Below are positions 61,219 to 64,000 of a stretch of 64,000 nt of DNA, one piece after another. The stretch is from Bradyrhizobium zhanjiangense (GTDB lineage: Bacteria > Pseudomonadota > Alphaproteobacteria > Rhizobiales > Xanthobacteraceae). The position numbers and the translations under genes are program-made. The stretch's first letter is position 1; each line of letters begins with the position of its first letter. The stretch covers positions 7,399,001-7,463,000 of the forward strand of contig NZ_CP022221.1 of the NCBI RefSeq assembly GCF_004114935.1, given 5' to 3'. The notes under the pieces are model-generated. The model had not been told where the DNA came from. It searched no databases and was given only the letters and a program-made list of their open reading frames with translations.

Positions 61219-61247
61219 CGCCGCCTGCTCTAATCCGGCAGGCGGCG
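61219..61247. terminator. hairpin between convergent OmpA and glycosyltransferase genes
   Basis: CGCCGCCTGC and GCAGGCGGCG form a perfect 10-base stem in the 57-base gap between the two stop codons. There is no T-run on either side, so it would act as a hairpin-type or bidirectional terminator. Confidence 0.6.
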
Positions 61248-61250
61248 ATG

Positions 61251-62609
61251 TCATATCCAGCTCTGGAACAACATCAGCCGGCCGAAGGTTCGCATGGAGG
61301 TGCCGACGAAGGCCGCGGAGATCGGCAGCAGAAGCGCAAAGCCGGCCGCGGCGACGCCGACATAGGCCCACAGCAGCCAGCGCGGCAGCCCCTCCCGGCG
61401 CAGCACATAGACCAGCGCAAGCGACGCCGCGGTCGCGGCCGGCAAATAGTAATAGATGAAACCCAGCGTGCGCGGCAGCAAGGCCCAGGCGAGCCAGGGA
61501 CCGAAATAGAACGCCGCGATCAGGAATGCATCCCAGCGCCGCGCCACGATGAAATCGCGTAGCACCACAGTGAGCGCGAGCAGCGCCGGCCATAACACCA
61601 GCGGATTGCCGAGGAAGACGATCGCGGCAATGTTGTCCTCCGTCGTCTTGTCGAACAGGAACCAGACCGGGCGGATGAGCAACGGCCAGGATGGCCACGC
61701 GCTCATATAGGTGTGGCCGGCGATCGCGGTCGTGGTGTTGTCGGTGAAGATTCGCCGCTGCGCCTCGATCAGATCCGGCACCGACAATCCGTAGAGCGGA
61801 ACGAAAGCGGCAAGATACGTCAAGGCCGGCAGGACGGCGAAGCAGAGCGCGGCATGCTGCACCCGAAAACCGGCCCAGAGATCGGGCCGATACCAGTCGC
61901 TCGGCCTGGCGTCGGCAAACTGCGTGCGCCAGCCCTGCATCAGGCGGATCACCGCAACGATAACGATGCAGACGCCCAGTGGAAACAGGCCGCTCCATTT
62001 GCAGGCCGCAGCACAGCCAAACAGGCTGCCCGTGAGCGCGAACAGCGCATGCGGCCGCTCTCTTCGAAAACCATGCATGAAGGCGGCGGTCGCGAGCAGG
62101 CCGAAGCCGAGCGCAAAGATGTCGAGCATGGCGATACGCGCCTGCACGTAGAGCATCTGGTTGCTGCCCGCGATGAGCGCGGCTGCGATCGCGGGCCCTT
62201 GCGCGGAGAACAGCGCAAGACCGCACAGATAGATCGCGACGACCGCGAGCGCGCCGAACAAGGTCGCCGGATAGCGCCAGCCAAACGCGTTGTCGCCAAG
62301 GGCTGCGATCGATGCCGCGATCAGCTCCTTGCCCAGCGGCGGGTGCATTGGATTGAGCATCGGCTCCGACATCACAGGCGTCAGCATCTGCCGCGCCGCC
62401 GGCACATAATGCACCTCGTCGAAGACGAACTTCTCCGGCGTCGCGAGACCGATCAGCAACGCGAGATGAGCAACCAGGAAAATCGCGACGGCAATCACTG
62501 CGCTCCGCGACATCTTTGGAACCGCGGATAATTCGAGCGTCGGCTGTGGAGATGTTTTGCGTGGCAAATTGGCGTCACCGCGGACAAAAAAGGAGATCGC
62601 GATCTTCAT
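61251..62609 (-). CDS. PMT/ArnT-type glycosyltransferase (GT-C, lipid-linked donor)
   Basis: This roughly 452-residue inner-membrane protein has about ten membrane segments and the GT-C features of PMT/ArnT enzymes: the DE pair in EKFVFDEVHYVPAARQML with the MHPPLGKELI loop, and further loops with FTDNTTTAIAGHTYMSAWPSW. Such enzymes transfer a sugar from a polyprenyl-phosphate donor to protein, lipid A or polysaccharide. The first Met is uncertain: 62609 is used; 62618, 62642 and 62513 are alternatives. An in-frame reading to 63698 crosses another gene and is rejected. Acceptor and donor are unknown. Confidence 0.85.
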   Translation of the reverse strand: MKIAISFFVRGDANLPRKTSPQPTLELSAVPKMSRSAVIAVAIFLVAHLALLIGLATPEKFVFDEVHYVPAARQMLTPVMSEPMLNPMHPPLGKELIAASIAALGDNAFGWRYPATLFGALAVVAIYLCGLALFSAQGPAIAAALIAGSNQMLYVQARIAMLDIFALGFGLLATAAFMHGFRRERPHALFALTGSLFGCAAACKWSGLFPLGVCIVIVAVIRLMQGWRTQFADARPSDWYRPDLWAGFRVQHAALCFAVLPALTYLAAFVPLYGLSVPDLIEAQRRIFTDNTTTAIAGHTYMSAWPSWPLLIRPVWFLFDKTTEDNIAAIVFLGNPLVLWPALLALTVVLRDFIVARRWDAFLIAAFYFGPWLAWALLPRTLGFIYYYLPAATAASLALVYVLRREGLPRWLLWAYVGVAAAGFALLLPISAAFVGTSMRTFGRLMLFQSWI

Positions 62610-62732
62610 TGAACGCATTCTGCCGCGACTGTCACTAAGCATAACGCACGTCCCGCGCCCCTTGTGATAATTCCGCCACATCGCAAGTGCGCGCGATCCG
62701 GTACGATCAGGGACATATCGATCGGTTGCGAA

Positions 62733-63434
62733 ATGAATTTGCGTTTCTGGCTTTTCCCCTCTCTGTTGTCGGCCGCATTGTGCGCAGGCCCTCGCGCGCA
62801 GGCGCAGACGCGCGTTGGCGAAGCCGTCGTGATCCAGAACGAAGTGGTGCGCGTGGCCGTGACCACCACGCCGATCAATGTCGGCGACAGCATGCTGCGC
62901 GACGAGACCGTGCGCACCGGCGCCGACAGCGCAGCGCGCTTCGTCATGGCCGACAGCACCAACCTGTCGCTGGGCCCGAGCGCCACGCTGAAGCTCGACC
63001 GCACCGTCTTCAACGACGAGCACAGCTATCGCGACGTCGCGATCCGCATGACCACCGGCGCCTTCCGCTTCGTCACCGGGCACTCCGACAAGGCCGCCTA
63101 CAAGATCACGACCCCGCTCGCGACCATCGGCGTGCGCGGCACCACGCTCGACATCCTCTCGCAACGCGGCCGCTCCGTCATCGTGCTTCAGGAAGGCGCG
63201 GCCAGCGTCTGCACGAAGAGCTCCCAGTGCGTGCAGCTCACCCAGCCCGGCGACACCGCCATCATCACCTCGACCGGTGGCAAGGTCGGCATCACCAAGA
63301 CCAACACACCGCCCTGGACGTTTGCCGCCAACTGCGCAGCGAGCGCTGGGCTTTGCGCCGTCAATCAATATGCCACCGCCTCGCCGACCATCACGCCTGC
63401 CGTCCAAGACGACGGCATGCTGTGCGGGCGGTGA
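62733..63434 (+). CDS. FecR domain-containing secreted protein
   Basis: This 233-residue protein has a signal peptide ([24 protein letters not shown]). A FecR-type domain follows ([36 protein letters not shown], then [33 protein letters not shown]), here without a membrane helix or anti-sigma part. A Cys pair (CTKSSQC) lies near 170 and the last 40 residues have more Cys. It is likely a periplasmic or cell-surface protein. It precedes the Pro/Ser-rich surface protein by two bases, so the two are one unit. Confidence 0.82.
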   Translation: MNLRFWLFPSLLSAALCAGPRAQAQTRVGEAVVIQNEVVRVAVTTTPINVGDSMLRDETVRTGADSAARFVMADSTNLSLGPSATLKLDRTVFNDEHSYRDVAIRMTTGAFRFVTGHSDKAAYKITTPLATIGVRGTTLDILSQRGRSVIVLQEGAASVCTKSSQCVQLTQPGDTAIITSTGGKVGITKTNTPPWTFAANCAASAGLCAVNQYATASPTITPAVQDDGMLCGR

Positions 63435-63436
63435 CA

Positions 63437-64000
63437 ATGGTGAAACTCCGCTTGAAGCGCTGGGTTCTCGCTGGCGCGCTGGCCGCCTTGGCTGCGCTTG
63501 CCTTTGCGCTGGACATTCGACCGGCGGCAGCCCAGGCGACGTGCGGATCCGAATGCGGTGAGCCGACGCCTGACCCGACCTATTCGCCGTCCCCAACGCC
63601 GACCTATTCTCCGTCACCCTCCCCCTCGCCGAGCCCCTCTCCGTCGCCCTCGCCGACCCCGGATCCTGCGTCCGCGCCGAGCCCGAATCCATCGCCAAGC
63701 CCGACGCCGACCGGCGCGGATTCCAGCGGCAATTCGATCGGCGGCCTTGCCAATCAGCGCTTCAACCAGATGATCACCAACAGCGTGCTCGGCACGGTAC
63801 TGCTCGGCGTCAACGAGCAGATCAATTGCAGCGACTGCATCAGCGCGTTCGGCTCGGCCGGCTCGTTCTCCGCTGGCATCCACGGCCGCAAGGAGCTGAC
63901 CAACAATCTGTCGCTGCTCGCCGGCATCGCCTACACGCACTACAACGAGGGCGGCTACAAGATCACGAGCGCACCGATCGGCGCCTTCGCGCTACGTTAT
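63437..64000 (+). CDS. autotransporter-like surface protein with a Pro/Ser-rich linker (3' end outside window)
   Basis: The frame stays open to the window end (188 codons visible). A signal peptide ([24 protein letters not shown]) is followed by a CGSECG pair. A linker of about 45 residues consists of repeated SPSP/PTPT units with [13 protein letters not shown], and a structured part follows with [42 protein letters not shown] and a beta-barrel-like [21 protein letters not shown]. The start ATG is two bases after the FecR stop. This resembles an autotransporter with a short passenger and a barrel beyond the window. It has no close family name from what is visible. Confidence 0.7.
   Translation, partial: MVKLRLKRWVLAGALAALAALAFALDIRPAAAQATCGSECGEPTPDPTYSPSPTPTYSPSPSPSPSPSPSPSPTPDPASAPSPNPSPSPTPTGADSSGNSIGGLANQRFNQMITNSVLGTVLLGVNEQINCSDCISAFGSAGSFSAGIHGRKELTNNLSLLAGIAYTHYNEGGYKITSAPIGAFALRY

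Noticed and set aside
61251..63698. An extension of the PMT-type glycosyltransferase to 815 codons.
   Set aside because: The first 360 codons run antisense to the FecR-domain gene and lack any membrane or domain pattern; the gene most likely starts between 62513 and 62642.
1..64000. A search by eye for tRNA genes, CRISPR arrays and transposases.
   Set aside because: No cloverleaf with a GGTTCGAATCC-type T arm, no regularly spaced identical repeats, and no DDE-type or serine recombinase proteins were recognised.

Overview
The window reads as a chromosomal segment of a high-GC alphaproteobacterium of the order Hyphomicrobiales, most likely Bradyrhizobium or a close relative. The reasons are the strong G/C bias at third codon positions, a glycerol ABC-transport operon in the rhizobial glpDSTPQUV order, a beta-oxidation operon of the rhizobial type, and many copies of the long imperfect inverted repeats that litter Bradyrhizobium intergenic regions. 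No rRNA, tRNA, CRISPR array, transposase or prophage was recognised. The first gene (hemerythrin-like) and the last gene (autotransporter-like) run off the ends.

Layout. 1-4.1 kb: a hemerythrin end, then a tightly overlapping minus-strand operon of DUF1285, a CoA-pyrophosphatase-type Nudix hydrolase, DUF6111, CCA tRNA nucleotidyltransferase and a TauE/SafE permease. 4.3-11.2 kb: a four-gene plus-strand operon of MoxR ATPase, DUF58, a BatA/DUF4159 membrane protein and a second large membrane protein, preceded by three direct repeats. 11.5-14.5 kb: DUF2946 plus a TonB-dependent receptor behind a Zur-box-like palindrome. 14.7-17.9 kb: GNAT, Nudix, metallophosphoesterase and small genes. 17.9-21.2 kb: isocitrate lyase divergent from a RamB/ScfR-type regulator. 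21.3-28.5 kb: mixed single genes (HExxH peptidase, Lys-rich basic protein, TPR protein, HtpX, lytic transglycosylase, DUF1993, Old Yellow Enzyme). 28.9-32.0 kb: a Rieske oxygenase with a solute-binding protein, divergent from a TetR regulator across a perfect palindrome.

32.2-42.5 kb: the glycerol operon glpDSTPQUV with a GlpR-type regulator and a HAD phosphatase. A Phd/VapC-type toxin-antitoxin pair on the other strand sits between glpR and glpD. 43.9-49.9 kb: fatty-acid beta-oxidation operon (acyl-CoA dehydrogenase, thiolase, FadB-type multifunctional enzyme, thioesterase). 50.3-56.1 kb: flavin reductase and an RND efflux operon with its own TetR regulator. 56.4-59.5 kb: a frameshifted MFS transporter, DUF2809 and a YcaQ-type glycosylase. 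59.6-64.0 kb: small secreted or membrane proteins, an OmpA-family protein, a PMT-type glycosyltransferase and a FecR-domain protein followed by a Pro/Ser-rich surface protein.

How it fits together: central carbon use is prominent. Fatty acids are degraded to acetyl-CoA by the fad operon, acetyl-CoA is assimilated through isocitrate lyase, and glycerol enters through Glp. The rest is largely envelope biology. Functions were assigned by reading motifs and family resemblance; no database search was possible.
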